Shown: positions 10,254-17,040 of the stretch, piece by piece
Numbering within the stretch: the first letter of the stretch is position 1
Layout of the letters: each line of letters opens with the position of its first letter
Origin: Unio delphinus
Lineage: Eukaryota; Mollusca; Bivalvia; Unionida; Unionidae
DNA: 64,000 nt
Assembly: GCA_029339505.1 (NCBI GenBank)
Contig: JAQISU010000036.1
Coordinates: 2,299,001-2,363,000 of the forward strand
Direction: 5' to 3'
Program-made: the position numbers and the translations under genes
The notes under the pieces: generated by a model
Databases searched by the model: none
Told to the model about the DNA's origin: nothing
What the model saw: the letters and a program-made list of their open reading frames with translations, nothing else

Positions 10254-11218
10254 CGTCTTAGATCAGTTAGTTTATTTCCCCGGGACGCATTTGTGAAGTG
10301 TTCTATTATTCGTTCTGCTACACAATTGAGGCCTGTCGAATATTTCATGGGTGCTAGTTTTGAAATATCAGGTTTTTCATTGAGCGGAAAGATCCCGTAA
10401 ACAACTGCTGTGACAGGATAAGATCTTTCGTAGTAGGGTTTATCAATTCCAGTCAAAATTCCCGGTTTTGAATCCTGATTCACGGTGACAGTTTTTTTGC
10501 CCCTGAGAATGGGTTCAAATTTATCCCTAATAATCCATTTGCCATCCTCACGGATAATGAATTTGATTCGGAAAAAATGACTTTTTTCCCCAATACGTGA
10601 AATGATCACTGCTGCTTTTTCATCATTCATGGTAGCGTCAACAACACCATCAATTCGAAATGTTGACCAACAATAAGATGCTCCATCACGCTTGAATTCA
10701 TTAAAACAGTCTCTGATGTGTTTATCAAGAATTTTATTCTTGGGTGTATTAGAAACTATATCAAGATTGAATTGAGCATCCTTCCATGGTGATCTCATGT
10801 TTCCGTCTTTTGGACGTTTGTTACGTTTTTTGGGTCTATCGCGATTAAATCTAGGATTGATTTTCAATAATCTCTTAAACTCTTTCATGTTTCCGTCTCT
10901 TGGACGTTTGTTACGTTTTTTGGGTTTATCAATATTAAATTTAGGGTTAATTTTTAATAATCTCTTAAACTCTTTCATGTTTCCGTCTCTTGGACGTTTG
11001 TTACGTTTGTTTCCGTCTATTGGACGTTTTTTGAGTCTATCGCGATTAAATCTAGGATTGATTTTCAATAATCTCTTAAACTCTTTCATGTTTCCGTCTC
11101 TTGGACGTTTTTTGGGTCTATCGAGATTAAATCTAGGATTGATTTTCAATAATCTCTTGAACTCTCTATCGGTATTGATTTTAGCATTTTTCGAAGTCAA
11201 TCTCTTGAACTCCTTCAT
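10244..11218 (-). CDS. N-terminal part of the replication protein with basic repeats
   Basis: 324 residues starting MKEFKRLTSK at an ATG next to a TATA-like sequence. Residues 1 to about 140 hold four to five imperfect repeats of 25-40 residues built on MKEFKRLLKINPRFN and KKRNKRPRDGN, highly basic and probably nucleic-acid binding or a localisation signal. Residues 140-324 are globular (RSPWKDAQFNLD to LNCVAERIIEHF). The stop TAA follows directly on CGA AAA AAA, where a -1 shift leads into the polymerase-helicase frame. The globular part and the start of the next frame look like one conserved domain. The two frames are therefore probably one protein of about 1.28 thousand residues. Residues 140-324 have no function I can name. 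Confidence 0.75.
   Translation of the reverse strand: MKEFKRLTSKNAKINTDREFKRLLKINPRFNLDRPKKRPRDGNMKEFKRLLKINPRFNRDRLKKRPIDGNKRNKRPRDGNMKEFKRLLKINPKFNIDKPKKRNKRPRDGNMKEFKRLLKINPRFNRDRPKKRNKRPKDGNMRSPWKDAQFNLDIVSNTPKNKILDKHIRDCFNEFKRDGASYCWSTFRIDGVVDATMNDEKAAVIISRIGEKSHFFRIKFIIREDGKWIIRDKFEPILRGKKTVTVNQDSKPGILTGIDKPYYERSYPVTAVVYGIFPLNEKPDISKLAPMKYSTGLNCVAERIIEHFTNASRGNKLTDLRRKK
10247..10253 (-). promoter_or_regulatory. Candidate -1 slippery site A AAA AAA
   Basis: On the minus strand, codons CGA AAA AAA TAA place seven A in slippery phase directly before the stop of the N-terminal frame. A -1 slip would continue into the polymerase-helicase frame. Loss of one A from a run of eight would look the same. 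Confidence 0.45.
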
Positions 11219-11242
11219 GCTATATATAAAACAAGCATTTAA
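11219..11242. promoter_or_regulatory. Shared TATA-like divergent promoter region
   Basis: Only 24 bp separate the start codons of the replication gene (minus) and the Cys-rich gene (plus). They contain ctatatataaaac, a TATA-like sequence that reads similarly on both strands and could serve both directions. Confidence 0.5.
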
Positions 11243-11638
11243 ATGAAAGATTTATGTATAATGAACCAATGCAAATGGCTCATGATGGGAAATGTAACCC
11301 CGTGTAACAAATCATGCAGAAAAAATGAATACTGTAGGTATCATATGCAAAGTTTTCGACGTGGAAGTCTTGGTCCGTTACCCTGTATTCGATGTGGGGT
11401 TGGGGCCAAGGGAAGATCACAATTATGTATTGATTGTGGTTGTAAGCGATATAGGGAATTGAAGTGTTATTATGATAAAAGAATAAAAAATGGACAATCC
11501 ATCAGAAATTATGACCCTGAAAAAGTCTTTGACCCTGACAACATCAAGGATAAAATCATAAGAACCCCGCAAGACTACATCGAAAGATTTTCCAGTGATG
11601 TAATTATTGAACCAAACACTGAATTAGACAAACAATAG
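11243..11638 (+). CDS. Cys-rich putative zinc-binding protein
   Basis: 131 residues; an alternative ATG at 11261 gives MNQCKWLMMG. It contains about ten Cys in the N-terminal 75 residues, including CNKSC, EYCRYH, PCIRCG and LCIDCG, and a His in CRYH. This suggests two small zinc-binding modules. The C-terminal half is charged and lacks Cys. It is divergent from the replication gene and followed 10 bp later by the HNH gene, so it may act in replication or transcription. I do not recognise the family. Confidence 0.75.
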   Translation: MKDLCIMNQCKWLMMGNVTPCNKSCRKNEYCRYHMQSFRRGSLGPLPCIRCGVGAKGRSQLCIDCGCKRYRELKCYYDKRIKNGQSIRNYDPEKVFDPDNIKDKIIRTPQDYIERFSSDVIIEPNTELDKQ

Positions 11639-11648
11639 AATAGTATAT

Positions 11649-12143
11649 ATGAACCAAGAATTCAGACAGCATCCAGTGATTACAAATTATGAAGCATCCA
11701 GTGATGGTGTTGTAAGAAACTGTAGGCTGAAGAAATCAGTTGGTGCTGTGAATAATCAAGAATACTTGATGTTTACTGTTGGCGGAGGAAAAGAAAAGAA
11801 AACTTATCTCAATCATCGTTTCGCATTTGAATGTTTTAATGGATTGATCGATGATGGTTTTGTTATTGATCACAAGGATTCTAATCCAAAGAATAATTCT
11901 GTATCAAATCTGCAAGCTATCACACAGAGTGAGAATTCCAAACGAGGAAAGACTGGCAATTATAAATCAATTGGGAAGAGACCAGTAAAATCTTTGAATG
12001 AAGAAATGATTTTTCAATCAATGAATGAAGCCGGTAAGTATTTCAATATTTGTCCGCCTTCTGTTCAAAAAGTTGCAGAGGGGATAACCAAAACGGCTAT
12101 TTCAAAAAAGAGTGGACAAAAAGTTCAATTTAGTTATGTCTGA
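11649..12143 (+). CDS. HNH endonuclease of the NUMOD4/NUMOD1 (homing-type) class
   Basis: 164 residues starting MNQEFRQHP just after tagtatat. It shows the order of group-I-intron-type HNH nucleases: an N-terminal NUMOD4-like region (VITNYEASSDGVVRN), an HNH core with LNHRFAFECF, VIDHKDSNPKNNSVSNL and an N in QAITQSEN, and a C-terminal NUMOD1-like helix-turn-helix (NEAGKYFNICPPSVQKV). Such enzymes make site-specific cuts. In this element it could be a passenger homing gene or take part in transposition; the sequence does not say which. Its stop overlaps the next start (TGATG). Confidence 0.88.
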   Translation: MNQEFRQHPVITNYEASSDGVVRNCRLKKSVGAVNNQEYLMFTVGGGKEKKTYLNHRFAFECFNGLIDDGFVIDHKDSNPKNNSVSNLQAITQSENSKRGKTGNYKSIGKRPVKSLNEEMIFQSMNEAGKYFNICPPSVQKVAEGITKTAISKKSGQKVQFSYV

Positions 12144-12535
12144 TGCGTCATAATTTCCAATTAGAGATATGTCATTCTTATAGAATAATGAATTCTGAAA
12201 ACATGAATAGCATCATAGTTGAAATAGCAAAATTGAAAAATCAGGATATCAAACTATCAGATGGGTTAAATCCTGATCAAATTGTGTCTGATTTTCAGGA
12301 TATAGAATACGGGGTTAGCACTAACAAATATATGCTACCCAAGAAGTATGCACTCATCAAAAGAATTCAGAATTCTATTAAAGACTCTCTTTCATTTTCC
12401 AGTGACATCAGTGTGTTCGTTCCGTTGTATACTATCGTAGAAGGAATACGAAAAGAATTAGGTAACGAATACGAATTGAAAAAAGAAGTCAACTCTAAAA
12501 TTAGAAACCTACGAGCATTAATTCAAGAAAATTGA
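12143..12535 (+). CDS. Unknown protein, mostly helical
   Basis: 130 residues from the ATG overlapping the HNH stop as TGATG. A second ATG at 12188 (MNSENMNS), preceded by agaata, looks like the better start because the first 15 residues are low in conservation features. Composition is Lys/Glu/Ile-rich and helix-prone. No motif recognised. Confidence 0.6.
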   Translation: MRHNFQLEICHSYRIMNSENMNSIIVEIAKLKNQDIKLSDGLNPDQIVSDFQDIEYGVSTNKYMLPKKYALIKRIQNSIKDSLSFSSDISVFVPLYTIVEGIRKELGNEYELKKEVNSKIRNLRALIQEN

Positions 12536-12539
12536 TTAC

Positions 12540-12905
12540 CCGACCATTGATTGCCCGACCATCATCATTTTTTGATTGTGATCGACCCTCATTTTTTTTA
12601 GCCGACCCTCAAAGGATATGTCAAAAATAGAATGAGGAAACTGTGGTATTAATTATTTTATATACAATTTCCACACTTTCCTCATCAGTGATAGAGCTGT
12701 CAAAACACTTCCATGACCGTATCAAAAATCATCCGACATGTCAAAAAAGTGGAGAAAGTGTGATATTAATTATTTTTATATGAATTTCCACACTTTCTCC
12801 ATCACTGATAGAAGGTGTCTCACGATGAAATAACACTTCCATGACTGTGTTAAAAAATCATCCGACATGTAACAAAAGTGGGAAAAAGTGTTTTACAATT
12901 GAAAA
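12540..12905. repeat. Spacer with two direct repeats, each holding a long hairpin
   Basis: The largest gene-free stretch inside the element. Two copies of about 120 bp share attaattatttt, aatttccacactttc, acacttccatgac and aaaaatcatccgacatg. A third copy begins at about 12866. Copy 1 pairs gaggaaactgtgg (12634-12646) with ccacactttcctc (12671-12683). Copy 2 pairs ggagaaagtgtg (12751-12762) with cacactttctcc (12789-12800). The arms differ between copies in a compensating way, so pairing seems to be preserved. Possible roles are a replication origin, a structured RNA or a transcription signal. Confidence 0.75.
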
Positions 12906-12925
12906 ATGGTTTCTGATTTCAAATA

Positions 12926-13291
12926 ATGGTCAATGAAGCATTAACAACCCGATTGGCTCGTGAACGATTAGATGCAATCAGGAGATTTGTACCAATTCGT
13001 GACTCTGTACGGAATAAACTGCAACAACGACAGAGTTTACAAACTGATTTTGCTCTGGGGTCTGAAGAGTTGTTTAAACCAGTAACCACAGCAACGAAAG
13101 GGGTAGAGCGTGCTATACTGGGAGATGATCCTGACGGTAAAAGAAAGGAAGAGGGTCTTATTTCTGTACTCGAAAAAATAGCAGCGAAAACTGAACAAAC
13201 TAAAAAAACTGATCCGAAAAAAACGACTGTTTCTCTGTTGAATAAATTTACTGATCATGCTAAAATATTAATAAAAAACCTAGGTTATTGA
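12926..13291 (+). CDS. Conserved-type Polinton protein, first segment
   Basis: 121 residues starting MVNEALTTRLARER. Arg-rich, with a block (SEELFKPVTTATKGVERAI) similar in style to a small protein seen near the capsid genes of other Polintons (weak recollection). The end overlaps by 28 bp with the next frame, which lacks an ATG. The overlap contains A AAA AAC in phase at 13273-13279, so this is probably the first of three segments of one gene. Confidence 0.65.
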   Translation: MVNEALTTRLARERLDAIRRFVPIRDSVRNKLQQRQSLQTDFALGSEELFKPVTTATKGVERAILGDDPDGKRKEEGLISVLEKIAAKTEQTKKTDPKKTTVSLLNKFTDHAKILIKNLGY

Positions 13292-13698
13292 AATCAAAGG
13301 ATTATCAAGCCTTTGGTAATTTTGCTGCTCAAAGTTATAATTCAAAAAAAGATTTTTTAAAGGACGAGTATAAGAATGATAGAATATCAAGTAATGATTG
13401 GTTCGATTATTTGTATAAACTAAATAAAGGGATTGGTCGTTTGAATAAGGATGAGATAGGATACAAGGAATTTCAAAGGGGAATTAGTTATTATAAAAGA
13501 GAACAAATAGAAGAGCGACAACGAGAATTAGAAGAACGACGTCAAACACCAACACGTAGACAAACAAGAAGACAAAAAAAACAACAACTACCACCTGATG
13601 ATGATGATGATTTAGAAGAACGACGTCAAACACCAACACGGAGACAAAAAAAAAACAAGAAGAACCTAATGATGATTATTTACAAGAAACGGGTTTAG
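13264..13698 (+). CDS. Middle segment of the same gene, basic and repetitive, no ATG
   Basis: Open frame following the 12926 gene in the -1 register. About 65 residues are globular-looking (KSKDYQAFGNFAAQSYNSKK, KLNKGIGRLNKDEIGYKEFQ). They are followed by a charged linker with the repeat LEERRQTPTRRQ twice and a poly-Asp stretch. It has no usable ATG, so it must be entered by frameshift or be damaged. It runs out of frame after the 10-A run at 13646-13655. Confidence 0.65.
   Translation, partial: NINKKPRLLKSKDYQAFGNFAAQSYNSKKDFLKDEYKNDRISSNDWFDYLYKLNKGIGRLNKDEIGYKEFQRGISYYKREQIEERQRELEERRQTPTRRQTRRQKKQQLPPDDDDDLEERRQTPTRRQKKNKKNLMMIIYKKRV
13273..13279 (+). promoter_or_regulatory. Candidate -1 slippery site A AAA AAC
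   Basis: Codons ATA AAA AAC CTA: the canonical A AAA AAC heptamer in the right phase, within the 28-bp overlap of two open frames of which the second has no start codon. Confidence 0.45.
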
Positions 13699-13958
13699 AA
13701 AAACTAGATGAAGCAGCTGGTTATAGCGGAAGTGGACTGCAAAATCCAAGGATTGGAAACACTTGTCCTGATAGTGTTATCAATGATATATCACGATTAG
13801 ATGTTCTTGTAGGAGGATTCCGAGCTGGAAATAACTCTCCAGAAATAATTAATGAAGCAGCTGATATCTGTAGACGGTTATTTGCCGGCGGTATCATGGA
13901 TATCAAAACATATCGAGATTTTATTGACGAGTTAGCAAATGGGTATCATAGTGATTAA
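13611..13958 (+). CDS. C-terminal segment of the same gene
   Basis: Open frame in the next -1 register. From 13656 it encodes about 100 residues, with TGLEKLDEAAGYSGSGLQNP and a compact C-terminal domain (INDISRLDVLVGGFRAGNNS, EIINEAADICRRLFAGGIMD). The second block resembles a C-terminal domain I recall from Polinton and virophage virion proteins. It connects to the previous segment through A AAA AAC in phase at 13650-13656. Confidence 0.65.
   Translation, partial: FRRTTSNTNTETKKKQEEPNDDYLQETGLEKLDEAAGYSGSGLQNPRIGNTCPDSVINDISRLDVLVGGFRAGNNSPEIINEAADICRRLFAGGIMDIKTYRDFIDELANGYHSD
13650..13656 (+). promoter_or_regulatory. Candidate -1 slippery site A AAA AAC in a 10-A run
   Basis: Codons CAA AAA AAA AAC AAG. 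A -1 slip continues into the frame encoding the C-terminal domain. The run is long enough that a replication or assembly indel is an equally good explanation. Confidence 0.4.
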
Positions 13959-13962
13959 ATAA

Positions 13963-13991
13963 CAATTGAAAACACTATTGTTTTTATAATA
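13963..13991 (+). promoter_or_regulatory. Spacer motif ATTGAAAA with hairpin
   Basis: aattgaaaacactattgttt: AAAACA and TGTTTT pair around a 4-base loop, followed by the AT-rich tataata just before the ATG. Similar blocks precede other late-type genes of the element. Confidence 0.45.
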
Positions 13992-14423
13992 ATGATCATC
14001 CATTACAATCATGATAAACCAACCCTCGTCTATGTAGTTAATTCACGGTTTCCAGTTTATAAAGCATACTATGGAAATGGCCTCGGCAATACCATTTTAG
14101 GATTCTTTTCAAGAATGGCCCCAAAAGTGATGCCGTTAGCTAAACAATTATCAATGAAAGCCATTGATGTTATTCGTGATAAGGGTATTAGTACTGTTGG
14201 AGATCTTGCCGGGAAAGCGTTTTCAACTGCGAAGGATAAAATAACATCATTAGTGAGGCGAAAAAAGAAATCGTTACCGTCTACAGAAGAAATGCCTGCA
14301 AGTGTTAGTAAAATTATAAATAACGCAGTAGATGAAAAACTAGCGTCGATGGTAAATCAAGGGGACCAAAGCAATATTGCAAACATGATAGCGGGAAGTG
14401 GCTTTAAAAAACCACGTCGATGA
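13992..14423 (+). CDS. Small basic virion-type protein (pVI/pX-like, tentative)
   Basis: 143 residues. After a short N-terminal part comes YYGNGLGNTILGFFSRMAPK and VMPLAKQLSMKAIDVI, then an amphipathic helix and basic runs (RRKKK; KKPRR at the end). The Gly-rich GNGLG followed by an amphipathic hydrophobic segment recalls small capsid-interior proteins of adenoviruses, adintoviruses and Polintons, which are usually cleaved by the viral protease. It sits directly before the major capsid gene, which fits. The assignment is by style and position and not by a defining motif. Confidence 0.65.
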   Translation: MIIHYNHDKPTLVYVVNSRFPVYKAYYGNGLGNTILGFFSRMAPKVMPLAKQLSMKAIDVIRDKGISTVGDLAGKAFSTAKDKITSLVRRKKKSLPSTEEMPASVSKIINNAVDEKLASMVNQGDQSNIANMIAGSGFKKPRR

Positions 14424-14514
14424 AATCCTATGGATTTTCACGCTAGCGTTTTTCACGATGAAAATGGAAAATCGTTTACGATTTTACGATTTAGACTCTG
14501 ATAAATAGAATAAA
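14424..14514 (+). promoter_or_regulatory. Spacer with stacked short hairpins before the capsid gene
   Basis: Three inverted repeats in 91 bp: AAATCC/GGATTT at 14423-14437, the palindrome ACGCTAGCGT at 14440-14449, and AAAATCGT/ACGATTTT at about 14470-14487. The CGCTAGCG core recurs at 17912-17919. An AT-rich gataaatagaataaa leads into the ATG. Confidence 0.5.
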
Positions 14515-15909
14515 ATGTTCAAAAGGTCACCTGATCCAGCATTTGATATAGACGCCCCAGTCCCCAAGAATGATTCTGTACGCGATTATCAATATTACGC
14601 CTATCATGCCATAGACTCAAATAGTCGAGCAAGAATTGATCTTCAAGTCCATGATACCAGTAAATACTTTTTGCCCTGTGAAGCGTTTATCGAAATCGAA
14701 GGAGAGATTATACGAACAAATGATACAGAGTATCCAGATGATACTCAAGTCGGTTTTGTCAATAATCGTATCATGGCGTTATTTGAGAGTGCTAGATATC
14801 TCATTGATGGAAAAGAAATCGAGTCGATAGATCGTGATGTTGATGTGGCTACAACAATAATCGGATTAGCGAGATATTCTGATGATTACACAAGATCAGC
14901 AGGACCCTCTATGATGTTTGCAAAGGATGGTAAGAATACCGCTGGAGGAAATCCATTTATTATAAGACAACCAAAAAAACGTGATAATACTAATATTGAT
15001 GTTGAAAATATGATTATAAACAACGATCCTAATTTCAATCTAGGAGCTGCAACACGAAACTCAATGTTGCAAGGAGCGCGTAAATCATTTTCATGCGCGA
15101 TTCCACTGCATCACATATTTGGATTCTGTAGAAACGTCCGAAAAGTTATTTATGGAGCGAAGCATACAGTATCGCTTGTACGAAAGGGTGATGATAATGA
15201 CGCAATTTGGAGGATTCCAGCAGATGCTGCAGCCCCCAATGCTGATGCCGGTAAAGTCAAATTAACAAAAATATCATTGTGGATGCCAGTGTTGACTCCA
15301 GCAATCACCGAAGAACAACGACTACCATCATTTATGGACCAAGGAGGAAAGTCGTTGTTGAGTTGGCTAACCGTGAGTACAGATGTTAAACAATCAAATG
15401 TTAATAATGTGTTTACGTGGAATCTAGCATCAAAACAGGGCACTGCTGCACCACGTCATATATTTATTGCGTTACAGGATATCACACGAGTTGGCAACCA
15501 ACGTTTCAGTCATATGATATTTGATCAATTAGGTGTGAAAGACGTCTCACTGAGAATAAACGGCCAGCAGGAACCATCTGAGGATATACAACTTAATTAC
15601 ACAGAAAATCATATTGCACGAGTTTATCATCGTCTGTTGTCATTTATGGCACGCGACCAAAATGTCGATACTGGTTTGCAAATATCACAATATGATTTTA
15701 AAAATTTGTATCCGATCTATTACTTCTCACTGGAACATCTCGATTTGACAAGACAGTCAGTTGTTGATATACACTTTAGAGCTAATGTGACTCGTGGTGT
15801 TATTGCTGATTATAGAGCGGTTTCTGTCATTCTCAGTGATAAATCAATGATACTCGAAGGTGTTGGTGGAAGAATGAGAGTGGTAGATGCCCCAGTAGAA
15901 AACATGTAA
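14515..15909 (+). CDS. Major capsid protein, double jelly-roll
   Basis: 464 residues, forming the hexon-like trimers of the predicted icosahedral shell. The N-terminus FKRSPDPAFDIDAP and the blocks YYAYHAIDSNSRARIDLQV, FIEIEGEI, FESARYLIDGKEIESIDRDV and FSCAIPLHHIFGFC follow the first jelly roll of Polinton-type capsid proteins. LYPIYYFSLEHLD and VDIHFRANVTRG lie in the second. Length matches the family (about 450-650). The frame is fully open, although codons CCA AAA AAA CGT contain a slippery-type A-run at about 14973. It is the central gene of the plus-strand late block. Confidence 0.9.
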   Translation: MFKRSPDPAFDIDAPVPKNDSVRDYQYYAYHAIDSNSRARIDLQVHDTSKYFLPCEAFIEIEGEIIRTNDTEYPDDTQVGFVNNRIMALFESARYLIDGKEIESIDRDVDVATTIIGLARYSDDYTRSAGPSMMFAKDGKNTAGGNPFIIRQPKKRDNTNIDVENMIINNDPNFNLGAATRNSMLQGARKSFSCAIPLHHIFGFCRNVRKVIYGAKHTVSLVRKGDDNDAIWRIPADAAAPNADAGKVKLTKISLWMPVLTPAITEEQRLPSFMDQGGKSLLSWLTVSTDVKQSNVNNVFTWNLASKQGTAAPRHIFIALQDITRVGNQRFSHMIFDQLGVKDVSLRINGQQEPSEDIQLNYTENHIARVYHRLLSFMARDQNVDTGLQISQYDFKNLYPIYYFSLEHLDLTRQSVVDIHFRANVTRGVIADYRAVSVILSDKSMILEGVGGRMRVVDAPVENM

Positions 15910-15956
15910 TTGAAAATCCGAAGGATTTTTCCATTAGAATCAATCTATTATGTATA
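15910..15956 (+). promoter_or_regulatory. Spacer hairpin with ATTGAAAA
   Basis: AATTGAAAATCCGAAGGATTTTT: AAAATCC and GGATTTT (15913-15929) form a 7-bp stem with a GAA loop right after the capsid stop, then an AT-rich tattatgtata before the next ATG. It could be a terminator, a promoter element or both. Confidence 0.5.
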
Positions 15957-16496
15957 ATGTCATATAGTGTTATTAGTGTTGCGTTAACTCCTGGTCAAAT
16001 CAAAAAATTGCAATCAGAATCGGCTAAAAAATGTGGAACCACAATCACGTTGAAACCTAATCAAATGACTGGTGGTGTAAATAAATTATCGCTGACAACT
16101 CGTCAGGTGAAACATTTCAATGATGCTTTCAAGGATAAAAAAGGGGTTCAGATTACTCTCTCTGCGGCTGCTATCAAAAATATGATTAAAACAGGCGGTA
16201 TATTTCCGTTGTTAGCTGCGATTCCAGCATTGATTGCAGCAGCAGCCCCAGCGGTGGCTAAAGCGGCTGCGTTAGGAGCCGTTGGTACTGCAGCAGGAAT
16301 GGCACTTAAGAAGGCAACTGGGAAGGGATATAAAAAAAAGGGACGATCCGTTCACGGATTGGGTCTAAGACTACCAGGAACCCCGTATTCGTGGTACAGC
16401 GGAAAAGGTCTAAGACTACCAGGAACCCCGTATTCATGGTACAGCGGGAGATCCGTTCACGGATCAGGCCTGAGACTACCAGGAACGGTTTATTAA
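15957..16496 (+). CDS. Ala-rich hydrophobic virion-type protein with LPGTP repeats
   Basis: 179 residues. An N-terminal domain of about 80 residues (LTPGQIKKLQSESAKK) is followed by a long hydrophobic Ala-rich helix pair (FPLLAAIPALIAAAAPAVAK, then a Gly/Ala segment), a basic stretch (KKATGKGYKKKGR) and two and a half copies of GLRLPGTPYSWYSG. The layout resembles core or membrane-active proteins of adenovirus-like elements. The LPGTP repeats look like the segment in front of the PLA2 domain (LPGTPWAKYPG). The protease gene follows 11 bp after the stop. Confidence 0.75.
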   Translation: MSYSVISVALTPGQIKKLQSESAKKCGTTITLKPNQMTGGVNKLSLTTRQVKHFNDAFKDKKGVQITLSAAAIKNMIKTGGIFPLLAAIPALIAAAAPAVAKAAALGAVGTAAGMALKKATGKGYKKKGRSVHGLGLRLPGTPYSWYSGKGLRLPGTPYSWYSGRSVHGSGLRLPGTVY

Positions 16497-16507
16497 TTGA
16501 GGAGTCT

Positions 16508-16939
16508 ATGGTTCCCATGTCCAATTTTGATTTAATGGATGCTGCTAAAAAACTAGTGATTAAAAATTTCAGAGGTGTTTTTATGAAAGATCAATTACCA
16601 CATCAACCAAACAAAACTGAAACAGGTATTATTAATCTCGATAACAGCACCGGACCTGGAACTCACTGGGTTGCATACGCTATTGATCCACGTGGGATTG
16701 TCTATTTTGATTCATATGGATTAGCCCCACCAAAAGAATTTATGCGTTACATAAAACAATTTCCAATGAAGACTTGGTATTCTACGCTACCAACACAACA
16801 AATCAATGACCCACCAATATGCGGCAGTGAAGTATTAAATGTCCTTGATGCTATTTCAGCATCTAGAAAACCACCTCATATTGTCGTAAATGACTACACC
16901 AGCAATCGCTTTTTAGAGAGAGAAAGAGTTTTACAATAA
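16508..16939 (+). CDS. Adenain-type cysteine protease (maturation protease)
   Basis: 143 residues from the first in-frame ATG after the preceding stop (an ATG three codons on is also possible); an earlier in-frame start at 16391 would overlap the previous gene and adds unrelated residues. The C5/Ulp1-like catalytic set is visible: H53 in GTHWVAYAI, D68 in VYFDSYG, Q97-Q98 (oxyanion) in PTQQIND and C105 in PPICGSEVL. It is predicted to cleave capsid and core precursors during assembly, as in adenovirus. Somewhat shorter than adenovirus protease (about 200) but typical for Polintons. Intact. Confidence 0.92.
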   Translation: MVPMSNFDLMDAAKKLVIKNFRGVFMKDQLPHQPNKTETGIINLDNSTGPGTHWVAYAIDPRGIVYFDSYGLAPPKEFMRYIKQFPMKTWYSTLPTQQINDPPICGSEVLNVLDAISASRKPPHIVVNDYTSNRFLERERVLQ

Positions 16940-16940
16940 C

Positions 16941-17040
16941 ATGATTGATATTTGGGGGAGATCTTTGAAACCCAAACCCGATGGCACTGCAACCCCTGAT
17001 TCTATCAAGGATATAACAAAAAAATTAAAGATGAAATAGC
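16941..17040 (+). CDS. Start segment of the fibre-like protein
   Basis: 32 codons from ATG: MIDIWGRSLKPKPDGTATPD, then SIKDITKK, ending at TAG. The A-run at 17018-17024 (ACA AAA AAA TTA) is in slippery phase, and a -1 slip enters the long 17048 frame, which has no ATG near its beginning. It is probably the true start of the fibre-like gene, one base after the protease stop. Confidence 0.6.
17018..17024 (+). promoter_or_regulatory. Candidate -1 slippery site A AAA AAA
   Basis: Codons ACA AAA AAA TTA near the end of the 32-codon start segment. The -1 register continues directly as the fibre-like protein. Confidence 0.45.

Noticed and set aside
10797..11246. Plus-strand Leu-rich repetitive frame
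   Set aside because: Antisense shadow of the basic repeats of the replication protein.
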